Of a stretch of DNA of 64,000 nt, positions 37,250 to 45,376 are shown in pieces. The position numbers and the translations under genes were made by a program. Source of the stretch: Saccharopolyspora spinosa NRRL 18395 (GTDB lineage: Bacteria; Actinomycetota; Actinomycetes; Mycobacteriales; Pseudonocardiaceae); contig NZ_GL877878.1 of NCBI RefSeq assembly GCF_000194155.1, positions 2,368,189 through 2,432,188 of the forward strand, written 5' to 3'. Every line of letters starts with the position of its first letter. Within the stretch, counting starts at the first letter, position 1. Under the pieces are notes generated by a model. That model had not been told where the DNA came from. It ran no database searches and saw only the letters and a program-made list of their open reading frames with translations.

Positions 37250-38443
37250 TCAGCCGCGGAAGGCCGACAGGCCGGTCAGGGCCTGGCCGATGGTGAGGGC
37301 GTGCATCTCGCTGGTGCCCTCGTAGGTCAGCACCGACTCCAGGTTCGTCATGTGCCGGATCACCGGGTACTCCAGCGAGATCCCGTTGGCGCCCAGGATG
37401 GTCCGGGCGGTGCGGGCCACCTCCAGCGCGCCGCGGACGTTGTCGAGCTTGCCGAAGCTCACCTGCTGCGGGATCAGCTGCCCGGCGTCCTTGCGCCTGC
37501 CGAGGTGCAGCGCCAGCAGCCGTCCATTTTGGACTCGCACCGCCATGTCGGCGAGCTTGCCCTGGGTGAGCTGGAAACCACCGATCGGCCGCCCGAACTG
37601 CTCGCGGGTCGTCGCGTAGTCCAACGCCGCCTCCAGGCAGCTGCGCCCGGCGCCGACCGCGCCCCACACGATGCCGTAGCGCGCCTCGTTGAGGCAGGAC
37701 AGCGGGCCGCGCAGGCCGGTGGCCTCGGGCAGCACCGCGTCGGCGGGCAGCCGGACGTCGTCGAGCACCAGCTCGCTGGTCACCGAGGCGCGCAGCGAAA
37801 GCTTGTGCTTGATCTCCGGCGCCGAGAAGCCCGGCGTGTCGGTGGGGACGACGAAACCGCGCACCCCTTCGTCGGTTTGCGCCCACACCACCGCGACCGA
37901 GGCGATCGTGCCGTTGGTGATCCACATCTTGCGGCCGCTCAGCACCCAGTCGGAGCCGTCGCGGCGCGCGACGGTGCGCATCGAGGCCGGGTCGGAGCCG
38001 TAGTCCGGCTCGGTCAGGCCGAAGCAGCCGATCGCCTCGCCCACGGCCATCTGCGGCAGCCAGTGCTGCTTGTGCTCCTCCGAGCCCCAGCGCCAGATCG
38101 CGAACATCGCCAGCGAACCCTGCACCGAGACCAGCGAGCGCAGGCCGGAGTCGCAGGCCTCCAGCTCCTCGCAGGCGATGCCGTAGTCCACTGCGGACAG
38201 TCCGGCGCAGCCGTAGCCCTCCAGGTGCATGCCGAGCACGCCGAGCTTGCCCAGCTCCCGGGCGAGTTCCCGGGCCTGCGGGAACTCCCCGCGCTCGAAC
38301 CACTCCGCGACGTGCGGCTGCACGTGGTCCCGGCACAGCGCGCGCACGCTGTCGCGGATCGCGAGCTGCTCCGGGGTGAATTCGGCGTTGATCCCCAGCG
38401 GATCGCGCGGGTCGAACGCGGGACGTTTTCCACCAGCACTCAT
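37250..38443 (-). CDS. gcdH: Glutaryl-CoA dehydrogenase
   Basis: 397-aa acyl-CoA dehydrogenase-fold flavoprotein. ATG 38443 is preceded by AAGGAGGAG. The substrate/FAD segments are GCFGLTEPDYGSDPASMRT and WITNGTIASVAVVWA; the catalytic Glu lies in SVLTYEGTSEMHALTIG, the glutaryl-CoA dehydrogenase arrangement. It oxidatively decarboxylates glutaryl-CoA to crotonyl-CoA. It overlaps the upstream CoA-transferase by four bases (ATGA). The long frame upstream of 38443 is a shadow. Confidence 0.9.
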   Translation of the reverse strand: MSAGGKRPAFDPRDPLGINAEFTPEQLAIRDSVRALCRDHVQPHVAEWFERGEFPQARELARELGKLGVLGMHLEGYGCAGLSAVDYGIACEELEACDSGLRSLVSVQGSLAMFAIWRWGSEEHKQHWLPQMAVGEAIGCFGLTEPDYGSDPASMRTVARRDGSDWVLSGRKMWITNGTIASVAVVWAQTDEGVRGFVVPTDTPGFSAPEIKHKLSLRASVTSELVLDDVRLPADAVLPEATGLRGPLSCLNEARYGIVWGAVGAGRSCLEAALDYATTREQFGRPIGGFQLTQGKLADMAVRVQNGRLLALHLGRRKDAGQLIPQQVSFGKLDNVRGALEVARTARTILGANGISLEYPVIRHMTNLESVLTYEGTSEMHALTIGQALTGLSAFRG

Positions 38444-39621
38444 TGCGGGCTCCTCCTTGAGACGAGCGGGGAAAGCTCTTGCTCGGAGTCCTCCAACCAC
38501 GCGAGGACTTCCTTGGTGTGTTCGCCAAGCAGCGGCGGCGGTGTCACCTCGGCGCTGCCGTGGTCGGAGAAGTCGATGGGGGTGCGCACCTGCATCGCGG
38601 CGCCGCCGCCGGGATCGACCATCGGCCGCAGCCCCAGCGACTCGGCGTAGTGCACCGCCCGCGACAGGTCGTTGACCTGGCCGCATGCGATGCCCACGCC
38701 CTGGAGACGCTGCTGCCAGTCCGCGGCCGTCCGCGCGCCGAGCACGTTCTCCAGCTGCCGTGCCAGTTCGTCGCGGTTGGCCACCCGCTCCGCGTTGGTC
38801 GCGAACCTCGGGTCGCCGACCAGCGAGACCAAGCCCAGCGCTTCGCACAGCCTGCGGAACTGCGCGTCGTTGCCGACCGCGACGGCCAGGAACGCGTCCT
38901 CGCAGCGCAGTGCCTCGTACGGCGCGATGCTGGGGTGCCGGTTGCCCATCCGCTTCGGCGCGATGCCGGTCGTCAGCAGGCTGCTCATCTGGTTCGCCAG
39001 CGACGCCAGCAGGCTGGACAGCAGGTTCACCTCGACGTGCTGGCCGTGGCCGGTCAGTTCGCGGTGCCGCAGCGCGGCCATGATGCCCAGCGCCGCGTCC
39101 TTGCCGGTGAGCACGTCCACCACCGCCACGCCGACCTTCATCGGCGCGCCTTCGGGCTCGCCGGTGATGCTCATCAGCCCGCCGAGCGCCTGCACGACGA
39201 AGTCGTAGCCGGGCAGGTGCGCGCCTTCCTTGCTGCCGAACCCGGAGATCGAGGTGTAGATCAGCCGCGGGTTGAGCTCCCGCGCGCTCTCGTGGCCCAG
39301 GCCGTAGCGGGCCAGCGAGCCGGGCTTGAAGTTCTCCACCAGGACGTCGGAGCGGCTGATGAGCCGACGCGCGGCTTCCTGGTCCTGCGGGTCGGCGAGG
39401 TCGAGGGTGATGCTGCGCTTGCCCCGGTTGACCGACTCGAAGTAGGCGGAGCTGTACTCGGTCCAGGGCGGTCCCCACGAGCGCGTGTCGTCGCCTTCGC
39501 CGGGGCGCTCTACCTTGATCACGGTCGCGCCGAGATCGGCCAGCAGCATGGTCGCGTACGGGCCGGCCAGCACCCGGCTGAAGTCCGCGACGACCACGCC
39601 GTCCATCGGCAGCGTCTCCAT
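38440..39621 (-). CDS. CaiB/BaiF family III CoA-transferase
   Basis: 393 aa from ATG 39621 (GGGTGG just upstream). Family III landmarks are MDGVVVADFSRVLAGPYATM, LADLGATVIKVERPGEGDDT, DVLVENFKPGSLARYGLG and PGYDFVVQALGGLMSITG. Coupling to gcdH suggests succinyl-CoA:glutarate CoA-transferase (SUGCT-like), making glutaryl-CoA for the next enzyme. It is transcribed divergently from a GntR regulator. The exact acyl acceptor is inferred from context only. Confidence 0.87.
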   Translation of the reverse strand: METLPMDGVVVADFSRVLAGPYATMLLADLGATVIKVERPGEGDDTRSWGPPWTEYSSAYFESVNRGKRSITLDLADPQDQEAARRLISRSDVLVENFKPGSLARYGLGHESARELNPRLIYTSISGFGSKEGAHLPGYDFVVQALGGLMSITGEPEGAPMKVGVAVVDVLTGKDAALGIMAALRHRELTGHGQHVEVNLLSSLLASLANQMSSLLTTGIAPKRMGNRHPSIAPYEALRCEDAFLAVAVGNDAQFRRLCEALGLVSLVGDPRFATNAERVANRDELARQLENVLGARTAADWQQRLQGVGIACGQVNDLSRAVHYAESLGLRPMVDPGGGAAMQVRTPIDFSDHGSAEVTPPPLLGEHTKEVLAWLEDSEQELSPLVSRRSPQ

Positions 39622-39712
39622 GCACCCACCCTTCCGCCCGGCAGGCCGGCGAACCGGCCGACCGATAGCAGTGCAGCGCGGTGACGGAGCAGCCGCTTGC
39701 ATCACCGCGATT

Positions 39713-39722
39713 TTGGATCCAA
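39713..39722. promoter_or_regulatory. Palindrome in glutarate divergon
   Basis: TTGGATCCAA, a perfect 10-bp palindrome, is followed by the AT-rich TATACAG, in the 154-bp gap between the CoA-transferase and the GntR regulator. The local AT-rich context in an otherwise very GC-rich genome suggests a promoter/operator, probably for the GntR protein itself. Confidence 0.45.
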
Positions 39723-39775
39723 TATACAGTTGATCGGGCGACGGTCAAGACGCCCGAAAACTTGGGGAGCCTGGG

Positions 39776-40429
39776 ATGCAGCGACCACCCACCACCCAGG
39801 AGTTCGTCCTCGACGAGCTCCGAAAGTCCATCGTGTCCGGCGAACTGGCGCCGGGCCAACCGATCCGGCAGGACACCATCGCCCAGCGCCTCGGCGTGAG
39901 CCGGGTTCCGCTGCGCGAGGCGCTGAAGACGCTGGAGGCGGAGGGGCAGGTGATCTACCAGCCGCACCGGGGGTACTCGGTGGCCGAGCTGTCGCTGAGC
40001 GACCTGCTGGAGGTCTACCGGATGCGCGAGCTGCTCGAATCGGAGGCCGCGGTGGTGGCGACCGAGCGGCTCAGCGATGCCGGCCTGGCCCGGATCACCG
40101 ACGCCCAGCGCGATGTCGAGAAGGCCGCCGACAGCGGCGACCTGGTGGCCATGATCGCGGCGAACCGCCGATTCCACTTCGCGCTGCTGGAGCCCGCCGG
40201 GATGCCCCGCCTGTTGCGCATCGTGCGCACGCTCTGGGACGCCACGGACGCCTACCGCGCGGTGTACTACAACTCCGACACCAACCGCGAGCGCGTCCGC
40301 CACGAGCACGACGCGATCGTGGCCGCCGTCGCGGATCGCCGAGCCGACGAACTGGTCCGGCTGCTCGACGACCACCGCCGCCACGCGGTGGACGCACTGC
40401 GCACCACCATCGTGTCCGAAGTGGACTGA
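39776..40429 (+). CDS. GntR/FadR-subfamily (FCD) regulator
   Basis: 217 aa; ATG 39776 with GGGGAG at 8 nt. The N-terminal winged helix includes GQPIRQDTIAQRLGVSRVPL and REALKTLEAEGQV. The C-terminal FCD ligand domain has YRMRELLESEAAVVATERL, FHFALLEPAG and HDAIVAAVADR with metal-ligand-type Asp/His residues. It probably represses the divergent CoA-transferase/gcdH operon and responds to an acid or acyl-CoA. Its stop abuts that of the TetR gene (TGATCA). Confidence 0.9.
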   Translation: MQRPPTTQEFVLDELRKSIVSGELAPGQPIRQDTIAQRLGVSRVPLREALKTLEAEGQVIYQPHRGYSVAELSLSDLLEVYRMRELLESEAAVVATERLSDAGLARITDAQRDVEKAADSGDLVAMIAANRRFHFALLEPAGMPRLLRIVRTLWDATDAYRAVYYNSDTNRERVRHEHDAIVAAVADRRADELVRLLDDHRRHAVDALRTTIVSEVD

Positions 40430-40996
40430 TCAGGCCTTGAGGAGGATTTCCGCGGTTCTGCGCGCTTTCCGGACCGCGTCGGGGAAGCCGGCCGAGGCGG
40501 CCACCGTCGCACCCTCGTAGAGCAGCAGGGCGCCGTCCACGAAGTCCGCCGGGTCGGCCAATCCCGCTGCCGCGGCGAGCTCTTCGAAGTACTGCCGCAT
40601 CCACCGCTTCTGGCCGATGATCACGGCGTGGGCCGGATGCTCCGGATCCGGGATCTCCGCCAGGGCGTTGACGAATCCGCAGCCCCGGAAGTCCGCGCGG
40701 TCCATCCACGCCTCGAGCGCGTCGAAGACCGCCAGCAGCTTCTCTCGCGGCGGGCCCGCGGACTCGGCGACCCACCGCTCCAGCCAGGCCCGCCAGCGCT
40801 GGTCCCGCTCGACCAGGTACGCGGTGAGGAGCTGGTCCTTCGAGCCGAAGCACGCGTACAGGGTCTTCTTGGTGACCCCGGCCCCGGCGGCGATCGCCTC
40901 GACCCCGACGGCGTGGATGCCCTGCCGGTAGAACAGCTCGGCCGCCACGTCCAGCACCCGCCGCCCGGCCGGCGTCAGCTTCTCCAACATCTCCAC
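40430..40996 (-). CDS. TetR-family regulator
   Basis: 188 aa from GTG 40996 (ATG 40990 also possible). The helix-turn-helix is VEAIAAGAGVTKKTLYACFG (about residues 33-52), followed by SKDQLLTAYLVERDQRWRAW. The C-terminal ligand domain contains GCGFVNALAEIPDPEHPAH, typical of the group controlling small oxidoreductases. It lies divergent to a broken quinone oxidoreductase gene; matching inverted sites flank the promoter between them. Confidence 0.9.
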   Translation of the reverse strand: MEMLEKLTPAGRRVLDVAAELFYRQGIHAVGVEAIAAGAGVTKKTLYACFGSKDQLLTAYLVERDQRWRAWLERWVAESAGPPREKLLAVFDALEAWMDRADFRGCGFVNALAEIPDPEHPAHAVIIGQKRWMRQYFEELAAAAGLADPADFVDGALLLYEGATVAASAGFPDAVRKARRTAEILLKA

Positions 40997-41004
40997 GTCC
41001 CGAC

Positions 41005-41073
41005 TATACCGACCGGTGGGTTGACACGGACCGACCGCGAACGGCTACGGTGGTAGCCACACCGGTCGGTATA
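41005..41073. promoter_or_regulatory. TetR operators flanking a promoter
   Basis: TATACCGACCGGT (41005-41017) and its exact reverse complement ACCGGTCGGTATA (41061-41073) flank TTGACA (41021-41026) and TACGGT (41046-41051, 19-nt spacing). Two identical 13-bp half-palindromic sites around a promoter fit repression of both divergent genes by the TetR protein. Confidence 0.7.
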
Positions 41074-41115
41074 CCCGTCCCGGCCGCAACCAGGACCCCG
41101 AACGGAGTGTTCCCA

Positions 41116-42143
41116 ATGCGCGCAGTGCTGCTCACCGGCTTCGGCGGGCCGGAGAAGCTGGCGTACCGCGAGGACGTGCCGGAGCCGCAGGCCGGACCGG
41201 GCGAGGTGCGGATCCGGGTCGCCGCCACGGCCATCAACAACACCGATATCTGGACCCGCGAGGGCGCGTACGGCTCCCCCGACGCCCCCGGGGCGAGCGC
41301 CGGCTGGCGGCGGGAGCCGCTGGAGTTCCCGCGCATCCAGGGCGCCGACGTGGTCGGCCGCATCGACCAGATCGGCACGGGCGTGCCCGAGTCCAGGCTG
41401 GGCGAGCGGGTGATCGTCGACCCGATGCTCTACACCGGCGGCGAACGGGAACTGGTCGACACCGAGTACCTGGGCAGCGAGCGCGACGGCGGATTCGCCG
41501 AATTCACCACCGTGCCCGCCCAGAACGCCCACCCGATCGACAGCGACCTCAGCGATGCGGAGCTGGCGGCTGGCGCCCTTCCCCACCGCCTACGCGACGG
41601 CGATGCGCATGCTGAACCGTCGTGGTCACCGGCGCCTCCGGCGGAGTCGGCTCGGCGCTGATCCAGCTCGCGACGCTGCGCGGAGCGCGCGTCGTGGCGA
41701 TCACCAGCGACGCGAAGCGGGATCGCGCGCTGCGCCTCGGGGCGGATGCGACGGTGGACCGCCGCGCAGCCGACCTGGAGGCGGCGGTGCGCGCCGTTGC
41801 GGACCGGGTGGACGTCGTAGCCGACGTCGTGGCCGGGCCGAGCTTCCCGGTGCTGCTGCGGATGCTCGCGCCGCTCGGCCGCTACGTCGTGGCCGGCGGG
41901 ATCGCCGGACCGCTAGTGGAGACGGACCTGCGCACGGTCTACCTCCGCCAGCTGCAGCTGATCGGCTCGTCGTTCGGCACCCATGAGGACTTCGCCCAGC
42001 TCCGGCAGCACATCGCAAACGGCGAGCTGACACCACTGCTGGCCGAGACGTATCCGTTGCAGGAACTTCCCGAAGCACAGAAGGCCTTCGGAGCCAAGGA
42101 CTTCTTCGGCAAGATCGTCATCACCGTGGACGGCTCAGCATGA
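41116..42143 (+). pseudogene. Quinone oxidoreductase, frame-disrupted
   Basis: A zinc-less alcohol dehydrogenase/quinone oxidoreductase broken in the middle. ATG 41116 (GGAG at 8 nt) leads to RAVLLTGFGGPEKLAYREDV, NNTDIWTREGAYG and RIQGADVVGRIDQIG. Near 41568-41580 the frame changes to one reading FPTAYATAMRMLNR. Near 41621 it changes again to VTGASGGVGSALIQLATLRG, the Rossmann loop, with about nine residues usually found between these segments missing. The C-terminal part is intact and ends overlapping the next gene. It is likely inactive unless both lesions are sequencing errors. Confidence 0.75.
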
Positions 42144-42973
42144 TCCTTGCACAGCACATGATCGTCGACGGAGTCCGGCTGGCCTACCGGCACACCGCCG
42201 GGCGCACCGGCGAAACGCTCGTGTTCCTGCACGGAACGCCGTCGCATTCCCACATCTGGCGCAACGTGATCCCGGCCATCGAATCCGCGGGGCACGGCGT
42301 CCTGGCCTACGACCTGCTGGGTTACGGCGCCTCCGAACGACCGCCGAACCGCGACACCTCGGTCACTGCCCAGGCGGATCTGCTGGCAGAAGTGCTGACG
42401 CAGCGGGGAATCCGGCGCTGCACGCTGATCGCGCACGACATCGGCGGCGCGGTCGGCCAGATCTTCGCGACCCGCCACCCGGACGGGATCCAGCGCCTGA
42501 TGCTGATCGACTCGGTCAGCTACGACTCCTGGCCGTCGAGCACCTGGCGGAAGATCATCCGAGACCACCTCGACGACTACGCCGCCATGCCCCGGGCGGA
42601 CTTCGAGGCGATGCTGACCCGCCAGCTGACCATGACGGTCGCAGACCCGACCCGGATGGCCGGCGACACCCTCGAAGCCTTCCTCGCTCCACATAGGACA
42701 CCGATGGGCCGGGCGTCGTTCTTCGAACACCAGGTGCGCCAATACGACTCGGCCCCGACGCAACGAGTGGCCCCGCTGCTGAAAGCCCTGACCGCACCGA
42801 CACGGATCGTGTGGGGAGCCGAAGACAGCTGGCAGCCGGTCACCTTCGCGAAGCGCCTCGCAGAAGACATCCCCAACGCGACCCTGACCGTGGTACCCGA
42901 TGCGGGCCACTTCCTCATGGAGGACAACCCGACCCGGGTGGTCGAAGAGGTCCAAGCCCTCCTCGCGACCTGA
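42140..42973 (+). CDS. Alpha/beta hydrolase (dehalogenase/epoxide hydrolase-like)
   Basis: 277 aa; the ATG overlaps the preceding stop (ATGA). The oxyanion motif is LVFLHGTPSHSHIWR; the nucleophile elbow is LIAHDIGGAVGQ, so the nucleophile is Asp rather than Ser. The acid is probably D in IVWGAEDSWQPV, and His lies in VPDAGHFLMEDNP. An Asp nucleophile is characteristic of haloalkane/fluoroacetate dehalogenases and epoxide hydrolases within this fold. The exact reaction is undetermined. It is probably under the same TetR control as the broken oxidoreductase. Confidence 0.85.
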   Translation: MILAQHMIVDGVRLAYRHTAGRTGETLVFLHGTPSHSHIWRNVIPAIESAGHGVLAYDLLGYGASERPPNRDTSVTAQADLLAEVLTQRGIRRCTLIAHDIGGAVGQIFATRHPDGIQRLMLIDSVSYDSWPSSTWRKIIRDHLDDYAAMPRADFEAMLTRQLTMTVADPTRMAGDTLEAFLAPHRTPMGRASFFEHQVRQYDSAPTQRVAPLLKALTAPTRIVWGAEDSWQPVTFAKRLAEDIPNATLTVVPDAGHFLMEDNPTRVVEEVQALLAT

Positions 42974-43007
42974 TCGGACATGAGGTGAAGGGCGCCTCTC
43001 GCCAACT

Positions 43008-43590
43008 GAACTGCTCCCCGGAAGTTGGACTGAGAAGTTCAGTTCTGATCTCCGGGGAGCAGTCGTATGGCTGGGCGAAGTTCGTTGAGCGCGGAGCAGC
43101 GTGCTGCGGCGATAGGGTTGTTCGATGACACTGAAGCCCGCTGACCAGGCCCCGGGCGAGGAAAGCGAGCTCGAAGCGCTGCGGCGGGAGAACGAGCGGC
43201 TGCGGGCCGAGAACGCCTACCTGGGAAAATTGCGGGCCTTGAGAGCGCAGGAACAACGGCGAAAGTAGCCGCCGTGATCGCTGTCAGGGCTGAGCATCGT
43301 CTCGAGGTGTTGCTCGACGTTGCCGGGCTGGCCCGGTCGACGTTTTTCTACCACCAGGCCCGCCAATCCCGCCCCGATCCGCAGGAGGAGCTCAAGGCCG
43401 CGATCCAGGCGGTCTTCGAGGAGAACAAGCGGCGTTACGGGCATCGCGGCATCCACCGGGAACTCGTGGGCGCTGGGTGGCGGGTCGCGAAGAAGACCGC
43501 GGGCCGGTTCATTCACCACGTTCCGGAGGATGTCCCGGACGCGCCGGGCCACGCGGTCTCGCCCGTGTCGGTGCAGGACGACACCGCTCC
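43008..43590 (+). mobile_element. IS3-family element remnant
   Basis: A left-end region with CTGCTCCCCGGA/TCCGGGGAGCAG inverted repeat (43011-43022, 43051-43062) is followed by fragments of OrfA: MAGRSSLSAEQRAAAIGLF (from ATG 43067) and, in another frame, ELEALRRENERLRAENAYL (43125-43269). OrfB begins near 43274 with RAEHRLEVLLDVAGLARSTF and ENKRRYGHRGIHRELV, then ends abruptly. The DDE catalytic domain is absent. OrfA has an internal deletion. The element is dead, and its right end is joined to a phosphotransferase fragment. Confidence 0.75.
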
Positions 43591-43857
43591 GGAGCGGCGT
43601 GGATCGACCCGGCGTTCATCGTGCTGCGGCTCGTCGAAGCCGGGCACGAGCCGAACGACGCGGAGGCGTGGGCGCGCAGGGAGCTCCCGGCGTTCGCGGC
43701 CGTCGACGACGACGCGGTGACGGCGTTCGCCTGCTACCTCGCCGGGCTGTGGACGTATTGGGCCGTGACCGACGACGACGGCGGCAAGCGGCACCGGGCG
43801 CGCCTCGCCCGCACCTACGCCGCATGGCGTCTCGGCGACCGGGCGGCGATCGCCTGA
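43591..43857 (+). pseudogene. Phosphotransferase C-terminal fragment
   Basis: About 88 residues starting GAAWIDPAFIVLRLVEAGHE and ending AAWRLGDRAAIA resemble the C-terminal part of the aminoglycoside-phosphotransferase-like protein encoded at 50906-51518 (GAAFIDPATLVYRLIADGHA). The N-terminal kinase part has been lost at the IS3 junction. It suggests that a second related mobile element once occupied this site. Confidence 0.65.
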
Positions 43858-43891
43858 TCAGGCCTCTACGCGCCGGTCGAGCGCAAGAAAG

Positions 43892-43940
43892 GACGCCCCC
43901 GGCCCCGTGAAGCGAGTAGGAACACGGGGCCGGGGGCGTC
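43892..43940. terminator. 18-bp perfect-stem terminator
   Basis: GACGCCCCCGGCCCCGTG (43892-43909) pairs perfectly with CACGGGGCCGGGGGCGTC (43923-43940) around a 13-nt loop. It lies between the phosphotransferase fragment and a leftward small gene and can act in both directions. A TCATG follows rather than a U-tract. Confidence 0.8.
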
Positions 43941-43987
43941 TCATGCCCGGCGCAGCCATTTACCGGGCGTATGCAACCGAGCGAGCC

Positions 43988-44134
43988 TTACTCGGCGGGC
44001 ACTAGCGGCGTCCCGTCCTCGGAGCGGGGCCGGGCCGCCGGGGTCACCCTGCGACGCGCCCAAAACGTGAGGGCGACCGACACGGCGACGCCGAGCGTTG
44101 AGAGCCCGACCGTGATCGCGTTCGCGTCCTGCAC
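43988..44134 (-). CDS. Small single-pass membrane protein
   Basis: 48 aa from GTG 44134: a short polar start, one hydrophobic helix (AITVGLSTLGVAVSVALTFW), then ARRRV and a Pro/Arg/Ser-rich tail. The frame is open further upstream into the 45-bp repeat at 44166-44210. Such tiny membrane proteins are common on actinomycete integrative elements. The function is unknown, and the gene call itself is tentative. Confidence 0.45.
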   Translation of the reverse strand: MQDANAITVGLSTLGVAVSVALTFWARRRVTPAARPRSEDGTPLVPAE

Positions 44135-44165
44135 CGTGATCCATCCGGCCCGGGTCCAACACGGT

Positions 44166-44210
44166 GTGCGGGTCACGACCGGTCCCAGCGCGGACCCACG
44201 AAAAGGGCCC
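44166..44210 (-). repeat. 45-bp inverted repeat, left copy
   Basis: 38 of 45 bases match the sequence at 48952-48996 in opposite orientation, including an exact GGGACCGGTCGTGACC block. The two copies bracket hbd, fpg, ltrA, prxQ and the TRIC gene. They may be element ends, recombination scars or members of a genome-wide repeat. Confidence 0.6.
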
Positions 44211-44238
44211 GTCACACTTCACCCGATCCGGGATCCGG

Positions 44239-45102
44239 TTAGTTGTCGTAGGTGTAGAAGCCCTTGCCGGACTTCTTACCCTTCAGACCCGCGTCGAGCA
44301 TCCGCTGCAGCAGCGGCGGGGCAGCGTAGGTGGGTTCGGCGTACTCCGCGTACAGCGAGTCCGCGATGGCCTTCAGGGTGTCCAGGCCGACCAGGTCGGA
44401 CAGCCGCAGCGGGCCCATCGGGTGGGCGCACCCGAGCACCATGCCCTTGTCGATGTCCTCGGCACTGGCGAAACCGCCCTCCAGCATCCGGATCGCCGAC
44501 AGCAGGTACGGCACCAGCAGCGCGTTGACGATGAACCCGGACCGATCCTTGGCCCGGATGGTTTCCTTGCCCAGCTGCTCGGTGGCGAACGTCGCGGCCC
44601 GCTCGACGGTCTGCTCGGAGGTCAGCAGCGACGGCACCAGCTCGACGAGCTTGAGCACCGGCACCGGGTTGAAGAAGTGCACGCCGAGGACCTGCTGCGG
44701 GCGGTTGGTGGCGGCGGCGAGCTTGGCGATCGGGATGGACGAGGTGTTCGACGCCAGGATCGCCTCCGGGTCGGCCACCACCTTGTCCAGCTCGGCGAAG
44801 AGCTTGAGCTTCAACCCCTCGTCCTCGGCAATCGCCTCGATGACCATGTGCCTGTCGTCGAGGTCGGCGAGCGTGGTGGTGAAGTGCAGCCGGGACTGCG
44901 TCTCGTCGCGTTCGGCCTCGGTGAGCTTCCCCTTCTGCACCGCGTGGTTGAGCGACTTCCACAGCTTGGCGCGGCCGGCTCGGGCGGCTTCGGCGTTGAC
45001 CTCGCACACGATCACGTCGATGCCGGCTCGGGCACCGACCTCCGCGATGCCGCCGCCCATCTGCCCGCCGCCGATGACTCCCAGGCGTTCGATCTTCGTC
45101 AC
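44239..45102 (-). CDS. 3-hydroxybutyryl-CoA dehydrogenase
   Basis: 287 aa; GTG 45102 with GGAAGG upstream. The NAD-binding loop is LGVIGGGQMGGGIAEVGARA; SNTSSIPIAKLAAATNRP and GVHFFNPVPVLKLVELV hold the catalytic Ser/His region; KDRSGFIVNALLVPYL and GCAHPMGPLRLSDLVGLD complete the fold. It interconverts 3-hydroxybutyryl-CoA and acetoacetyl-CoA in butyrate/fatty-acid metabolism (FadB2/Hbd type). Monocistronic. Confidence 0.93.
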   Translation of the reverse strand: MTKIERLGVIGGGQMGGGIAEVGARAGIDVIVCEVNAEAARAGRAKLWKSLNHAVQKGKLTEAERDETQSRLHFTTTLADLDDRHMVIEAIAEDEGLKLKLFAELDKVVADPEAILASNTSSIPIAKLAAATNRPQQVLGVHFFNPVPVLKLVELVPSLLTSEQTVERAATFATEQLGKETIRAKDRSGFIVNALLVPYLLSAIRMLEGGFASAEDIDKGMVLGCAHPMGPLRLSDLVGLDTLKAIADSLYAEYAEPTYAAPPLLQRMLDAGLKGKKSGKGFYTYDN

Positions 45103-45238
45103 AACACCGATCCTTCCGCTTCCGGCTGCGCTGCCGACGCACGGCCGTCGTCGGCCAGATCATGCCAAAAACAGCGGTTACCGACCGGTAAAGAGTGCGC
45201 TAGGCCACGTCGATCGCACGATTGCGGGTGGAAGGTGT

Positions 45239-45280
45239 CCGCGTGGAGCCGGGCCACACCCCGGACCCGGCTCCACGCGG
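45239..45280. terminator. 15-bp perfect-stem terminator after fpg
   Basis: CCGCGTGGAGCCGGG (45239-45253) pairs with CCCGGCTCCACGCGG (45266-45280) around a 12-nt loop, about 100 nt beyond the fpg stop on the leftward strand. The remaining sequence of 45103-45376 shows no gene. Confidence 0.7.
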
Positions 45281-45376
45281 TCGGACCCCCGATCCGCCCC
45301 TGACCCCTGAAGTAATTTCAGGTTACAACATGGTCCGCGCATGAACGCATGCACGCCGGGCATGGGTTCCCGCTGG

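Noticed and set aside
38444..40384. Upstream extension of the gcdH frame
   Set aside because: It overlaps the CoA-transferase and GntR genes; the start at 38443 has a strong ribosome site and matches the family length.
45178..45363. 61-aa leftward frame between hbd and fpg
   Set aside because: It spans the 15-bp terminator hairpin; no family or ribosome site is seen.
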